DNA of 57,819 bases from Pseudomonadota bacterium (GTDB lineage Bacteria > Pseudomonadota > Alphaproteobacteria > Rhizobiales > Xanthobacteraceae): NCBI GenBank assembly GCA_018242205.1, contig JAFECJ010000027.1, forward strand, positions 1 to 57,819. Reading direction: 5' to 3'. This document shows positions 1 to 9,307 of this stretch, piece by piece. The translations under genes were made by a program, and so were the position numbers. Position 1 is the stretch's first letter; each line of letters begins with the position of its first letter. A model generated the notes under the pieces. It searched no databases, had not been told where the DNA came from, and saw only the letters and a list, made by a program, of their open reading frames with translations.

Positions 1-53
1 ACAACAGCTGGTGGTCGGGCATCGTCCGCGCCCAGCGCAACTTCTATCCCTGA
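1..53 (+). CDS. 3' end of an unidentified gene (partial)
   Basis: The third frame is open from the left edge to a TGA at 51-53 and encodes 16 residues ending in RAQRNFYP. A strong intrinsic terminator begins 27 bp after the stop, which supports this being a genuine gene end. The fragment is too short to identify the product. Confidence 0.45.
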   Translation, partial: NSWWSGIVRAQRNFYP

Positions 54-79
54 TCCAACGATCACGGGTTGATGTTAAG

Positions 80-117
80 AACCCCCGGCGAGCAATCGCC
101 GGGGGTTTCTTTTTTGC
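80..117 (+). terminator. Rho-independent terminator
   Basis: A perfect 12-bp stem (80-91 with 96-107) closes a GCAA loop and is followed by TTCTTTTTT. It lies between the gene end at 53 and the convergent hydrolase gene ending at 131. The T-run is on the plus strand, so it serves the left-hand gene. Confidence 0.85.
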
Positions 118-130
118 CGGATGCAGTTTG

Positions 131-1021
131 CTAGGCGGACTTCGCGTTGTGCCGTTCGTCGCAGCTTTGCACAAAGGCCGCGATGCGGGCGATGACATCG
201 TCTTCGGCAAGCAGTGGCGCGTGGCCCTGGGCGGGCACCGTCACGCTCTCGAAACCAGGGTGCCGCCGGCCCATCTCCGCGACCGTCGCCGCTGACAACA
301 GGTCGGACAGTTCGCCGCGCACCACCATCACAGGCACCTGCGCCAGCGCCTCGAATTGCGGCCACAGATCCGGGATCGGCTTCGACACATCGACCTCAGC
401 CAGCGTCCGCATCAATGCCGCGTCGTAGGTGGGCACCAGGACACCGCCTGCATCCTTGAAACCGCGGCGTGCGCTTCTGCCCCAATCGTCCATTGTTAGC
501 CTCGGAAATTGCGAGCCGAACAGGCGCGCCAGGATGGCGGCCGCGTCGTCGTAATCCTTCGGCTGCGGCAGCTTGCCGACATAGCCCTTGATGCGCGCGA
601 GGCCTTCGGGCTCTAGCACCGGGCCGATATCGTTAAGTACGGCGCCGGCGATTGCCGCGGGCCGCACGGTCGCCAGCAGCATGGTCAGAATGCCGCCGCG
701 CGAGGTGCCGACATACACCGCCGGCTCGCATGACAGGGCGGTGATGATGGTGACGACGTCGCCGAGTTCGACCGGCAGCGAATATTTCGTCGGATCGGGA
801 TCGTAGTCGGAGCGACCGCGGCCGCGATAGTCGACGGCGACGACGCGGCGGCCCTCGGCGGTTAGCGCCGCAGCGAGCGTGTCAAAGTCTTCGGCCGTCC
901 GGGTCAGGCCGGGCAGACAGACAACGGGGAGGGTGGTCTTATCCGGCCCGCCATAGTCGCGCACATGCAACTTCAGACCGTCGGCAGCGGTGATGAAACG
1001 GGAAATCGCGGTGCTGGTCAT
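131..1021 (-). CDS. alpha/beta-fold hydrolase
   Basis: A 296-residue alpha/beta hydrolase. The nucleophile elbow is GTSRGG near residue 107, so serine is the expected nucleophile. The N-terminal half has the family's DYRGRGRSD segment (oxyanion/cap entry) and the C-terminus has GHAPLL, which supplies the catalytic histidine. The family splits esters, epoxides, C-C bonds or haloalkanes, and the substrate cannot be told from sequence. No signal peptide is visible, so it is probably cytoplasmic. The start ATG at 1021 was chosen because homology begins there; the frame stays open upstream but codes for arginine-rich, non-homologous sequence. It lies 35 bp downstream of the transglycosylase gene on the same strand and may be cotranscribed. 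Confidence 0.85.
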   Translation of the reverse strand: MTSTAISRFITAADGLKLHVRDYGGPDKTTLPVVCLPGLTRTAEDFDTLAAALTAEGRRVVAVDYRGRGRSDYDPDPTKYSLPVELGDVVTIITALSCEPAVYVGTSRGGILTMLLATVRPAAIAGAVLNDIGPVLEPEGLARIKGYVGKLPQPKDYDDAAAILARLFGSQFPRLTMDDWGRSARRGFKDAGGVLVPTYDAALMRTLAEVDVSKPIPDLWPQFEALAQVPVMVVRGELSDLLSAATVAEMGRRHPGFESVTVPAQGHAPLLAEDDVIARIAAFVQSCDERHNAKSA

Positions 1022-1056
1022 GGCCGCGACACTAGCCGGATACGCTGGCTGTGTAA

Positions 1057-3420
1057 CTAACGCGGGGCGCCGCGCCGCAGGTCCGCTTCGATGACGAGCT
1101 TGTTGCCGCCGCCGAACCGCGCGCGATAGACCTGCATGTTTTCCATGATCCGCTGCACGTAATTGCGCGTCTCGGACAGCGGTATGCGCTCGCACCAGTC
1201 GACCGGGTCGACATTGGGATCGCGCGGATCGCCATAGGCGGCGACCCACTGCCGCACGCGGCCGCGTCCGGCGTTATATCCGGCAAAGGTCATCAGATAG
1301 GACCCGTCATAGGTCGCCAACAGCATCGACAATTCCGCGGCGCCCATCTGCATGTTGTAGACCGGATCGGAGAGCAGACGGGCTTTGTTGAAGGGCGCCT
1401 TGAAGCGCTTGGCGGTGTCTTGTGCCGCGACCGGCGTCACCTGCATGAAGCCCATGGCTTTGGCTGGCGAAACTACCTTCTGATTGAAATGGCTCTCCTG
1501 CCGCGCGATCGAATAGACCAGCGCCTGTTCGACCGGCGTGGTGATCGGCTGGTAGGCGGGCAGGCCGAGCGTGGGGAACGCGTAGTAGTCGAGCGGCAGG
1601 CCGCGGCCGAGGCCGCCTTTGCCGATCAGCACCATGGCGCGCGGATCCTTGTGCTTGGCCGCGACTTCGCCGAGCATCGCCATGCCGGCGACGTCGGTGC
1701 TGCTCTCGCCGAGTTCCGCGTAGATCGAGGCGATCATGTCGCGTTCATCGAGCGTGTAGAGCAGTTCGACGGCGCGCACGACCTCGGTATTGGCCAGCAC
1801 ATTGCGTTCCTGCGGCGTGAAATGCGGTGGACCGATGAGGCCGATGTCGGGCAGCCGCAGACGGGCGCGGGCAAGCTGACCGTAATAGGTGGCGCTAAAC
1901 TGGGCCGCCTCGGCATAGAACTTGCGCGCTTGCGCTTCATGGCCCATCGCCTCGGCGGCGCGGCCCTGCCAGTAGCCGCCGCGCGACAGAGCGTGCGGGT
2001 TGTCGGTGCCCTGATTGATCTGGGCGAAGTGGGCCGCCGCGGTTTTGGGATCGTGCAGGAAGCGCAGCGCGATCCAGCCGGCGGTGAAATGCTTGTCGAC
2101 GCGGTAATTGCCCTGGGTCGGCGTCGCCGCATCGCGGGCGACGCGATAGGCGGTTTGCGCATCCTTGCTGTCGAGCAGGTCGCGGACCAGGATGCGGCGT
2201 TCCTGCCACCACTCGTTGACGTCGATCAGGGCGGCAGCGTCCTTGGGTGCCGACAGGATCAGGCGGCCGGCTTCTTCCGGCTTGCCGTGTTTGCGCAGCC
2301 ACTGGACGCGGGCAAAGATATAGCCCGCGTCGCGGTGCGCCGACGACGGCACCGCATCGAGCAGCGCCTTGGCATTGCCGGCGCGCTTGATGACGGCGAT
2401 CCAGGCTTTGGCGATGGCGAGATCGGCCCCGCCGACCCGCTCGGCGGCGCGCAGGCCGCCTTCGGTGTCGTCGTTATAGAGCCGGTCATCCATGCGGACC
2501 TTGTGGTCCTCGCGCGTCAGCATGCCCGGGAACATCTCGAGGACACGCTTTTCGACATCGGCGCTGCAATCCTGATTGCGCCACGCATAGCGAACCAGCG
2601 CTTCGGCACGATCGCGTTCGCCGCGCGCGAGCAGGGCACGCGCCAGCGCATAGCGGCCCTTGGCCATGGTCGGCTGCTGATGCGCATAGAACGCCAGCAC
2701 CTGGGCGTCGCTGACGTTATCGTTCCACAGCGCGTTCTCGGCGCGGCGGCGGAACAACGGAACATGCGGCCAGTCGGGATTCTGCGTGATGAAGTTGGCA
2801 TAACGCTCGAAGCTGGGTTTGGTGTTGTAGCTGCGCAGGATCATGTATTCGGCGAGCTTGCGCGCCACCGGGTCGGCGATCGTCCGCTCGGCGGCATCGG
2901 CCTCGCCGTCATTGCCCTTGCGCGCGGCCTCGCTGACGCGGCGTAGCGCGGCAATGTCGGCATCGGACGTCACCGAAGTCGCTGCGATGGCGAAGGGGCC
3001 CGCCACCGGGCGGGCGAGCGGCTTAAGGGTGGCCCGGCCGGCGAACATGGCGCCGCGCAATCCGGCGCCGGCCTGGGCAAAGGCGTTGGACCCCTCGGGC
3101 GCCGGCTTGGCCGCCGCCGGGGCGACGAGTTGAAGCGGAGCATGGACCGCCGGCGCCGCGGCAGCCGCAAGCAGCCTCGGACGAGCCGGTGGCATCGGAA
3201 CCGAGACCACCTGCCGCGGTTCCAGATGCTTCGGCTTGTGAGACTTTGCCCGGGCCGCGGAAGGCGATTTGGCGTGGGATTTTGCTTGCGCTTTGGCTTG
3301 CGGTTTCTTCGCAGTCGCTGCGGCCGCCGTCGGGCCGGCCATGACGGAGCTCGCCAGGCCGCCAATGGCGATCAGCGCGATCCAGAAACCCGCATGCAAC
3401 TGCTTCGATACGTCGTGCAA
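1057..3420 (-). CDS. slt: soluble lytic murein transglycosylase (Slt-type)
   Basis: About 787 residues. Cleaves the MurNAc-GlcNAc bond of peptidoglycan with formation of 1,6-anhydro-MurNAc, in the periplasm. An N-terminal hydrophobic segment (about residues 10-30) looks like a signal peptide and is followed by a Lys/Ala/Pro-rich linker. The middle is an alpha-helical superhelical U/L region rich in RYALARALL-type repeats. The C-terminal SLT domain contains SIARQESHFN, whose Glu is the catalytic acid, then AMGFMQVTP and AGYNAGRGRV. The start is set at TTG 3420 because an AGAGG ribosome site lies six bases ahead and the signal peptide follows directly; the open frame further upstream runs into dapA and shows no homology. 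The gene diverges from dapA. Confidence 0.9.
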   Translation of the reverse strand: MHDVSKQLHAGFWIALIAIGGLASSVMAGPTAAAATAKKPQAKAQAKSHAKSPSAARAKSHKPKHLEPRQVVSVPMPPARPRLLAAAAAPAVHAPLQLVAPAAAKPAPEGSNAFAQAGAGLRGAMFAGRATLKPLARPVAGPFAIAATSVTSDADIAALRRVSEAARKGNDGEADAAERTIADPVARKLAEYMILRSYNTKPSFERYANFITQNPDWPHVPLFRRRAENALWNDNVSDAQVLAFYAHQQPTMAKGRYALARALLARGERDRAEALVRYAWRNQDCSADVEKRVLEMFPGMLTREDHKVRMDDRLYNDDTEGGLRAAERVGGADLAIAKAWIAVIKRAGNAKALLDAVPSSAHRDAGYIFARVQWLRKHGKPEEAGRLILSAPKDAAALIDVNEWWQERRILVRDLLDSKDAQTAYRVARDAATPTQGNYRVDKHFTAGWIALRFLHDPKTAAAHFAQINQGTDNPHALSRGGYWQGRAAEAMGHEAQARKFYAEAAQFSATYYGQLARARLRLPDIGLIGPPHFTPQERNVLANTEVVRAVELLYTLDERDMIASIYAELGESSTDVAGMAMLGEVAAKHKDPRAMVLIGKGGLGRGLPLDYYAFPTLGLPAYQPITTPVEQALVYSIARQESHFNQKVVSPAKAMGFMQVTPVAAQDTAKRFKAPFNKARLLSDPVYNMQMGAAELSMLLATYDGSYLMTFAGYNAGRGRVRQWVAAYGDPRDPNVDPVDWCERIPLSETRNYVQRIMENMQVYRARFGGGNKLVIEADLRRGAPR

Positions 3421-3685
3421 ACCGTTGCCTCTGGGCCCGACCGGGCGCGGTTGGCGTGTGCCTGAGGCGCCCGACTCACTACGGGCCCTGACTATCTCCC
3501 CATAGGGCAAAATGGCACCGGAAGGGATACCCCCGGCCCCGAACCTCGAAACACGGTTAGTCGGGAACGGCGGCAAAAGCTTGGCGGGCCGCCGTAAAAT
3601 GGGCCGTCCGGGGGCTTTCTTCGGGCATACCGACCCGATATCAATGGCGGTGCGAATACCGCGCAGCCGGGTTAGGAGAAGAACC

Positions 3686-4588
3686 ATGACCGCCAAGAAC
3701 GGGTCGACGACGAGCTTCCGAGGCTCCATGACAGCGCTCGTGACGCCGTTCAAAAACGGCGCGGTCGATGAGAAGGCGTTCCGCGACCTGATCGACTGGC
3801 AGATCGCCGAGGGGACCAGCGGGCTGGTGCCGGTCGGCACCACGGGCGAAAGCCCGACCCTCAGTCATGAAGAACACCACAAGGTGGTCGAGATCTGCAT
3901 CGACCAGGCCAAGGGCCGCGTGCCGGTGATCGCCGGCGCCGGGTCGAACTCGACCAAGGAGGCGATCGAGCTGGCCCGCCATGCCGAAAAGGCCGGCGCC
4001 GATGCGGTGCTGGTGGTGACGCCCTATTACAACAAGCCGACGCAAGAGGGCATGTATCAACACTTCAAGGCGGTGAACGACGCCATCGGCATTCCGATCA
4101 TCATCTACAACATTCCGCCGCGCTCGGTGGTGGACATGTCGATCGATACGATGGCGCGGCTCTACGAATTGAAGAACATCGCAGGCGTGAAGGACGCCAC
4201 AGCCAATCTCGCGCGCGTCTCGCAGCAGCGCCACGCGTTGGGACCGGACTTCATCCAGCTGTCGGGCGAGGACATGACCGCGCTCGCTTACATGGCGGCC
4301 GGCGGTCACGGCTGCATCTCGGTGGTCGCCAACGTGGCGCCGAAGCCCTGCGCCGACCTGATGACGGCGGTGTTCAAGGGCGACTATGCAGGGGCGCTCA
4401 AGATTCAGGATCGCCTGGTGCCGCTGCACGATGCCGTCTTCAAGGAGCCGGGGCTGGCCGGCGCGAAGCATGGCCTCAAACTGCTCGGCCGTATCGAGGA
4501 AGAGGTGCGGCTGCCTTTGATGCCGGTGACGCCGCCGACCGGCGCGGTGATCCGCGCCGCCATGGTCCATGCGGGGCTCATCAACTGA
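3686..4588 (+). CDS. dapA: 4-hydroxy-tetrahydrodipicolinate synthase
   Basis: A 300-residue class I aldolase that condenses pyruvate with aspartate semialdehyde, the first committed step of the diaminopimelate/lysine branch. The Schiff-base lysine is Lys169 in GVKDAT. The catalytic Tyr141 sits in IIYNIPPR, and GTTGESPTL (about 51-59) is the substrate-binding loop. The length is normal for the family. AGGAGAAG lies six to nine bases before ATG 3686; in-frame starts upstream add a non-homologous basic stretch. It is followed by an AT-rich imperfect hairpin and then smpB, an order common in this bacterial group. Confidence 0.96.
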   Translation: MTAKNGSTTSFRGSMTALVTPFKNGAVDEKAFRDLIDWQIAEGTSGLVPVGTTGESPTLSHEEHHKVVEICIDQAKGRVPVIAGAGSNSTKEAIELARHAEKAGADAVLVVTPYYNKPTQEGMYQHFKAVNDAIGIPIIIYNIPPRSVVDMSIDTMARLYELKNIAGVKDATANLARVSQQRHALGPDFIQLSGEDMTALAYMAAGGHGCISVVANVAPKPCADLMTAVFKGDYAGALKIQDRLVPLHDAVFKEPGLAGAKHGLKLLGRIEEEVRLPLMPVTPPTGAVIRAAMVHAGLIN

Positions 4589-4600
4589 GGTTCGGATAGA

Positions 4601-4650
4601 TCAGAGAATCAAGTAAAAACAATAGCTTGTTTTGATTTTCTGATTTTAAA
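4601..4650 (+). terminator. AT-rich imperfect hairpin after dapA
   Basis: TCAGAGAATCAA..AAAACAA (4601-4622) can pair with TTGTTTTGATTTTCTGA (4627-4643), apart from a bulge of about five bases. TTTTAAA follows. The block is much richer in A+T than its surroundings. It probably acts as a dapA terminator or as part of the smpB leader. Confidence 0.55.
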
Positions 4651-4724
4651 GTCTTACTTTAACAGGCGCGCCGCGTGAGGGGTTTTGCCTCGTCGGCGCG
4701 CCGTTTCGTCCCTATATGGGTTTC

Positions 4725-5198
4725 ATGGCTGGCAAAGACGAGCGCCGTTACAAGACGGCCGCGGAAAACCGCAAGGCGCGGTTCAATTACCTGATCGGCG
4801 AGACCTTCGAGGCCGGCATCGTGCTGACCGGCAGCGAGGTGAAGTCGCTGCGCGGCGGCAAGGCGACGATCGCGGAGTCCTATGCCGATGCCAAGGACGG
4901 CGAGATCTGGCTGATCAACTCCAACATCCCGGAATACGTCCAGGCGCATCGCGAGAACCACGCGCCGAAGCGGCCGCGCAAGCTGCTGCTGCATCAGCGC
5001 CAGATCAACAAGCTCGCCGGCGCGGTGGAACGCGAAGGCATGACCATCGTGCCCCTCAAGGTCTATTTCAACGAGCGTGGCCGCGCCAAGATCGAGATCG
5101 CGCTGGCCAAGGGCAAGAAGCTGCACGACAAGCGCGAGACGCTGAAAGAGCGCTCGTGGAGCCGCGAGAAGGGCCGGCTCATGCGCGACAAGGGTTGA
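4725..5198 (+). CDS. smpB: tmRNA-binding protein SmpB
   Basis: A 157-residue partner of tmRNA in trans-translation, which rescues stalled ribosomes. It carries family hallmarks: ENRKARFNY near the start, [13 protein letters not shown], the [13 protein letters not shown] segment, and the basic C-terminal tail [14 protein letters not shown], which enters the mRNA channel. ATG 4725 (MAGK) fits the usual N-terminus; another in-frame ATG lies at 4716. The tmRNA gene itself is not in this window. The next gene converges with only nine bases between stop codons. Confidence 0.95.
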   Translation: MAGKDERRYKTAAENRKARFNYLIGETFEAGIVLTGSEVKSLRGGKATIAESYADAKDGEIWLINSNIPEYVQAHRENHAPKRPRKLLLHQRQINKLAGAVEREGMTIVPLKVYFNERGRAKIEIALAKGKKLHDKRETLKERSWSREKGRLMRDKG

Positions 5199-5207
5199 AG
5201 CGGCGCT

Positions 5208-6158
5208 TCAGGCGCTCGCGACATTGCTGCCGCACAGCACGGTGCCGACCGTCCGGCCCGCAAGCAATTTGCCCCGCTCAAGCAGCGCGGCGATGCCAGC
5301 GGCACCGGCCGGTTCGACGATCAGGCCATAGTGGTCGCGGCAGAAGGTCATCGCCGCCTCGAGGCTTGGATCGTCGACCGCCAAAACCTCGTCGACGACC
5401 TGGCGCATGCAGTCGAGCGCGTAAGGCACCGGCTCGCGCACGGCGATGCCGTCGGCGATGGTGGCCGCCGTCGCCGTCGTTTCCAGCCGCGCATGGTCGA
5501 AGGACAACTTCATCGCCGGCGCCGCGGCCGCGACAACGCCGATAACGCGGCAGGCGGGAGCGGCGGCCTTCAGCCAGGCGCCCATGCCGGTCAGCAGGGC
5601 GCCATTGCCGAGCGGGACGAGGGCGGCATCTAGTGCAATACCTCGCTGATTGAGTGTCTCGGTCATTTCCAGGGCGATGGTGCCCGCGCCTTCGGCGATC
5701 TCAGGGCCCGCGCCGTCTTCGACGAATGGTAGGTCCTGCGTGGCGGCGTAAGCGCGCGCCGCGGCTTTGGCGCCGTCGAAGTCGTTGCCTTCCAAAATTA
5801 CCGTGGCGCCCAGCCGCCGCATGGCGTCGATCTTGCGTCGGTTCGCATTTTTGGCGGCGAAGATGACGACCGGGCGGCCTCGCTTGACGCCAGCATAGGC
5901 GAGACCCTGGCCGAAATTGCCGGCCGACGCCGCGACAACCGCGCCGCTGGAAGCCGGTTGCCTCGCCATCCAGTAGTCGGCGCCACGCCCTTTGAACGAA
6001 CGGATCGGGTTGAGGGTCTCGACCTTGGCGAAGAGGCACAGGCCGAGCGCGTCGTCGGCGGAGTGGTGCGTCATCAGCGGCGAGCCGGTGAAGACCGGAT
6101 CGATGAGGCGTGCGGCTTTGGCGATGTTATCGGCGGAGGGAAGAGGCGGTGGCATCAT
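5208..6158 (-). CDS. threonine/serine dehydratase-like PLP enzyme
   Basis: 316 residues of fold type II PLP enzyme (tryptophan-synthase-beta superfamily). The PLP lysine is Lys56 in SFKGRG, ASAGNFGQG is the substrate/Asn loop, and PLGNGALLTG is the phosphate-binding loop. There is no C-terminal ACT or regulatory domain, so it is a short, catabolic-type dehydratase. It is a distant paralogue of the ACT-containing threonine ammonia-lyase at 30607. Substrates could be threonine, serine or a hydroxy-aspartate. It converges with smpB and lies 100 bp from the divergent DJ-1/PfpI gene. Confidence 0.85.
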   Translation of the reverse strand: MMPPPLPSADNIAKAARLIDPVFTGSPLMTHHSADDALGLCLFAKVETLNPIRSFKGRGADYWMARQPASSGAVVAASAGNFGQGLAYAGVKRGRPVVIFAAKNANRRKIDAMRRLGATVILEGNDFDGAKAAARAYAATQDLPFVEDGAGPEIAEGAGTIALEMTETLNQRGIALDAALVPLGNGALLTGMGAWLKAAAPACRVIGVVAAAAPAMKLSFDHARLETTATAATIADGIAVREPVPYALDCMRQVVDEVLAVDDPSLEAAMTFCRDHYGLIVEPAGAAGIAALLERGKLLAGRTVGTVLCGSNVASA

Positions 6159-6258
6159 CCGCGAATGTTAGGTCCATCAAAACATGTCATCAATGCTGCC
6201 GACGACGTAAAACGACGCCTCTGGTAAGAAAGGGCAACGCGCCAACGAGGACCTTTCA

Positions 6259-6948
6259 ATGACCCGCCGTATCGGCATGCTGATCTTTCCACGGCTGACG
6301 CAGCTCGACATGACCGGGCCATACGAAGTGCTGGCGCGGCTGCCGGACACCAAGGTCGAACTCATCGCAAAGACGCTTGAGCCGGTGACCACGGATCGCG
6401 GCATGCAGATCGTGCCGACCACGACCTATGACACCTGTCCGCCACTCGATATCGTCATGGTGCCGGGCGGGCCGGGCCAGCAGGATCTGATGGAGGACGA
6501 GGCGGCGCTCGGGTTCCTGCGCCGGCAGGCGGCGGCGGCCAAATACGTCACGTCGGTGTGCACCGGATCGCTGGTGCTCGGCGCGGCGGGGCTGCTGAAG
6601 AGCAAGCGCGCGACCTGTCACTGGGCCGCGCTCGAGCACCTGAAAGCGCTCGGCGCCATCCCGGTTGGCGAAAAGGTCGTGGTCGATGGCAACATCGTCA
6701 CCGGCGCCGGCGTCACCTCGGGCATCGATTTCGCGCTGTCCTTGGCGGCCATTCTGGAAGGCGAGGCGCTGGCACGTGAAATCCAGTTGCAGATCGAGTA
6801 CGACCCGGCGCCGCCCTTCGACAGTGGCTCGCCGAAAACGGCCAAGCCGGAGACGCTCACCGCGCTCAACGCCAAACTGGCCGCGTTGAACGAGGCGCGG
6901 CGCGAGGTCGCGGCCCGCGTTGGCCGCAAGCTCGGCACCGCGCCATGA
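6259..6948 (+). CDS. DJ-1/PfpI-family protein, isonitrile hydratase-like
   Basis: 229 residues with the class I glutamine amidotransferase-like fold of the DJ-1/PfpI superfamily. The nucleophile elbow cysteine lies in SVCTGSLVLG, preceded by MVPGGPGQQ. A GAGVTSGID segment and the C-terminal YDPAPPFDSGSP stretch are typical of the isonitrile hydratase (InhA) subgroup, which converts isonitriles to N-formamides. The substrate remains an inference. GAGGACC precedes ATG 6259. It ends eight bases before the stop of the convergent sodC gene. Confidence 0.85.
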   Translation: MTRRIGMLIFPRLTQLDMTGPYEVLARLPDTKVELIAKTLEPVTTDRGMQIVPTTTYDTCPPLDIVMVPGGPGQQDLMEDEAALGFLRRQAAAAKYVTSVCTGSLVLGAAGLLKSKRATCHWAALEHLKALGAIPVGEKVVVDGNIVTGAGVTSGIDFALSLAAILEGEALAREIQLQIEYDPAPPFDSGSPKTAKPETLTALNAKLAALNEARREVAARVGRKLGTAP

Positions 6949-6955
6949 CGTTCGG

Positions 6956-7474
6956 CTACTGAATGACCCCGCAGGCGATGCGACCGCCGGCTTCGCCGGT
7001 CGGATCGGTCTTGTAATCGTCCGAGCCGGCATGAATGACGAGCGCCGAGCCGTCGGCGTCGAGCAGCGAGTTCGGCTTGCCTTTCTCCAGCGTCACCGCG
7101 GCATTGAGCACCTCGACGCTGAGGTCGCCGCTCTGCGGGATGTGCAGGTTCGGCATGTCACCGGCATGAGCGCCGTCATTGGCCATCAGGCCGTGCTTTT
7201 TGTTGTCGGGATTGAAGTGACCGCCAGCGGAAGTGAAAGGCGGCTCGCACTTGCCGACGGCGTGGACATGAAAGGCGTGCTCGCCGGGCGGCAGGCCCTT
7301 GACGGCGACGTTGATCAGCACGCCGCGCGGCGTCTGCATCAGGTTCGCCGATCCGACCTCCTTGCCTTGCGCGTCTTTCAAGGGCGCGCTCGCGGTTTGT
7401 GCCGTCACCGGCGATGCTGCCGTGCCGATCAGCACGGTCAGGCCCGCCATGAGAAGGTGTTTGTTGGGGTTCAT
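6956..7474 (-). CDS. sodC: Cu/Zn superoxide dismutase, periplasmic
   Basis: 172 residues. Dismutates superoxide in the periplasm. A signal peptide ends near residues 24-25 (PVTAQ). Copper ligands are visible in HAFHVHAVG (His69, His71 by my count); GGHFNPDNKKHG and AHAGDMPNL supply the bridging, zinc and Asp ligands, and HAGSDDY supplies the last copper histidine. Cys76 (GKCEPPF) and the C-terminal Cys168 (RIACGV) form the conserved disulfide. The start ATG 7474 is preceded by GGGAGCG. Upstream (7475-7650) I see only a likely promoter region, no gene. Confidence 0.95.
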   Translation of the reverse strand: MNPNKHLLMAGLTVLIGTAASPVTAQTASAPLKDAQGKEVGSANLMQTPRGVLINVAVKGLPPGEHAFHVHAVGKCEPPFTSAGGHFNPDNKKHGLMANDGAHAGDMPNLHIPQSGDLSVEVLNAAVTLEKGKPNSLLDADGSALVIHAGSDDYKTDPTGEAGGRIACGVIQ

Positions 7475-7650
7475 CGTGTCGCTCCCTGGGTTAATCGTGG
7501 CCGTCGCCAGCGTGGCGGATGGCGTTGGCAGCGACCACGGTCGCCGCCTCCGTATGACCCAACAAGACGCGCGCATTGCGTCAGGCCCGTGTCCGGCCGG
7601 CGGTCATCGGCATCATTTATGGAGAGCCATCGTTGGCGGCGGGTCGCCGT

Positions 7651-8298
7651 TCAGGCCGCGTCGTCGAGATAGCCGCGCACCTCTTTAAACACCTTGCGGA
7701 ACATCTCGGGCGTCAGAACGCCGGTGTTGGTGTTGTAGCGCGAGCAGTGATAGCTTGAGAACAGCCTGTATTCGCTGATCTGATAATGCGCGCCGTGCTT
7801 GAACGGGTGCGCCGATTTCTTGGCCGCGAAGGCGGTGAGCACGCTGGCGTGGGCAATGGCGCCGAGTGCGACGATGGCGCGCAGCTTCGGCATCTCGGCG
7901 AAGGTGTCTTTCAGGAAATCGCGGCAGGTGTTGATCTCGGCCGGCGTCGGCTTGTTCTCCGGCGGCACGCAGCGCACGGCGTTGGTGATGCGGCAGTCGG
8001 TGAGGGTGAGGCCGTCATCGATGCGGGCATCGAAGGTGCCCTTGGCGAATCCGTAGCGGCCGAGCGTGTCGTAGAGCAGGACGCCGGCATAATCGCCGGT
8101 GAACGGCCGCCCGGTGCGGTTGGCGCCTTGCAGGCCGGGCGCGAGGCCGACGATCAACAGCCGCGCGTCGGCCGCGCCGAAGGAGGGCACTGGCGCGTTG
8201 AACCAGTCCGGTTGCTTGGCGCGCCAGGTTTCACGGAAATGCACCAGCCGCGGACAGCGCGGACAATCGCGCCCCGGCTTGCCGTCGTTTTTGGCCAT
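7651..8298 (-). CDS. uracil-DNA glycosylase, family 5 (UDGb)
   Basis: 215 residues. Removes uracil and related deaminated bases from DNA. The defining motif GLAPGLQGANRTGRPFTGD spans about residues 51-69, and the second motif lies in SSYHCSRYNTNTG near the end. Cys12, Cys15, Cys110 and Cys125 are placed as the four ligands of the family's 4Fe-4S cluster. The gene begins nine bases after the NYN-domain gene on the same strand, so the two are probably cotranscribed. The C-terminus runs to a stop at 7651 with nothing missing. Confidence 0.92.
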   Translation of the reverse strand: MAKNDGKPGRDCPRCPRLVHFRETWRAKQPDWFNAPVPSFGAADARLLIVGLAPGLQGANRTGRPFTGDYAGVLLYDTLGRYGFAKGTFDARIDDGLTLTDCRITNAVRCVPPENKPTPAEINTCRDFLKDTFAEMPKLRAIVALGAIAHASVLTAFAAKKSAHPFKHGAHYQISEYRLFSSYHCSRYNTNTGVLTPEMFRKVFKEVRGYLDDAA

Positions 8299-8307
8299 GG
8301 ACGAGGA

Positions 8308-8976
8308 TTATTCGTAGTTCTCGTCGTCGTCCATCGCGGCGGCATTGGCCGGCGTCCGCTGCGCGGCGCCCGGCGCGCGCTGCAGGAACTGCGGCGTATG
8401 GCCGCCATGACCGGCACCGTGGCCGGCGTCGTCGCGCGGCCGCATTGGCCGTTCCGACGGGTCGCGGCCGATCTTGCTCTGCAAGGTCACGATGTCGGTG
8501 AAGACATCAGCCTGGCGGCGCAGTTCGTCGGCGACCATCGGCGGCTGGGTCGTCACGGTGGAGATCACGGTGACGCGCACGCCCTTGCGCTGCACGGCCT
8601 CGACCAGGCGGGTGAAGTCGCCGTCGCCGGAGAACAGCACCATGTGGTCGATGTGGCTGGCGATCTCCATGGCGTCGACCGCGAGTTCGATGTCCATGTT
8701 GCCCTTGACCTTGCGGCGGCCGGTCTGGTCGACGAATTCCTTGGTCGCCTTGGTGACGACCGCATAGCCATTGTAATCGAGCCAGTCGATCAGCGGACGG
8801 ATCGAGGAATACTCCTGATCCTCGATCACCGCGGTGTAATAGAACGCGCGCAGCAGATTGCCGCGCCCCTGAAATTCCTTGAGCAGCTTTTTGTAATCGA
8901 TATCGAATCCGAGCGACTTGGCGGTGGCGTACAAATTGGCGCCGTCAATGAACAAAGCGATCTTTTCGCCGGGCAT
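8308..8976 (-). CDS. NYN-domain (LabA/DUF88) putative RNase
   Basis: About 222 residues. The NYN/PIN-like nuclease fold is recognised by IALFIDGANLY at the start, NMDIELAVDAMEIA in the middle and LFSGDGDFTRLVE, which together give the acidic metal-binding cluster. The last 50 residues are a low-complexity Gly/His/Ala/Pro tail ending in acidic residues. The family includes LabA and other putative RNases. ATG 8976 was preferred over ATG 8982 because AGGA lies six bases ahead of it and directly abuts the other. It is coupled to the UDGb gene. Confidence 0.9.
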   Translation of the reverse strand: MPGEKIALFIDGANLYATAKSLGFDIDYKKLLKEFQGRGNLLRAFYYTAVIEDQEYSSIRPLIDWLDYNGYAVVTKATKEFVDQTGRRKVKGNMDIELAVDAMEIASHIDHMVLFSGDGDFTRLVEAVQRKGVRVTVISTVTTQPPMVADELRRQADVFTDIVTLQSKIGRDPSERPMRPRDDAGHGAGHGGHTPQFLQRAPGAAQRTPANAAAMDDDENYE

Positions 8977-9233
8977 GGTCATTCCTGTGCTCTTGAACGA
9001 GAGGCGATGTATATCGGGCCGGATGCGGCGTCAGCCTCGCGCGGGCGCGACATTGCGCCGGCTACGCAGTGGACGAGGGCTGGTCTGGGTCTCAGCGGCA
9101 CCTTGTATGACAATTCAGTTGGCACCCCGCGCAATCGAAGCCTTTGCCGATAATCCCGTCCGGCCGGCCTGTTTTGCGGTCGCAAGGGCTGCTGGCTAAC
9201 AGGAAGATGCGGCCAAACCAAGACAAAAAAGGG

Positions 9234-9262
9234 TTGAAAACCGCGGTCATAGGGGATACGTA
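9234..9262 (+). promoter_or_regulatory. candidate sigma-70-type promoter of rpoZ
   Basis: TTGAAA at 9234-9239 and TACGTA at 9257-9262 are separated by 17 bp and lie 46 bp before the rpoZ start. The rest of the 8977-9307 gap shows no other feature that I can support. Confidence 0.45.
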
Positions 9263-9307
9263 GCGGTCAACTCACGAAATGGTACCACTTTGAGGAGTGA
9301 CGAGCCG

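Noticed and set aside
1420..2946. A 508-codon plus-strand open frame
   Set aside because: It lies wholly antisense to the slt gene, has no recognisable domain, and its arginine/alanine/glycine-rich composition is that of high-GC shadow frames.
4589..4724. A small RNA in the AT-rich dapA-smpB spacer
   Set aside because: The inverted repeat is better explained as a terminator; no promoter-terminator pair could be delimited.
8983..9233. A plus-strand reading frame of about 90 codons
   Set aside because: No ribosome site, domain or coding composition; most of its 5' part is antisense to the NYN gene.
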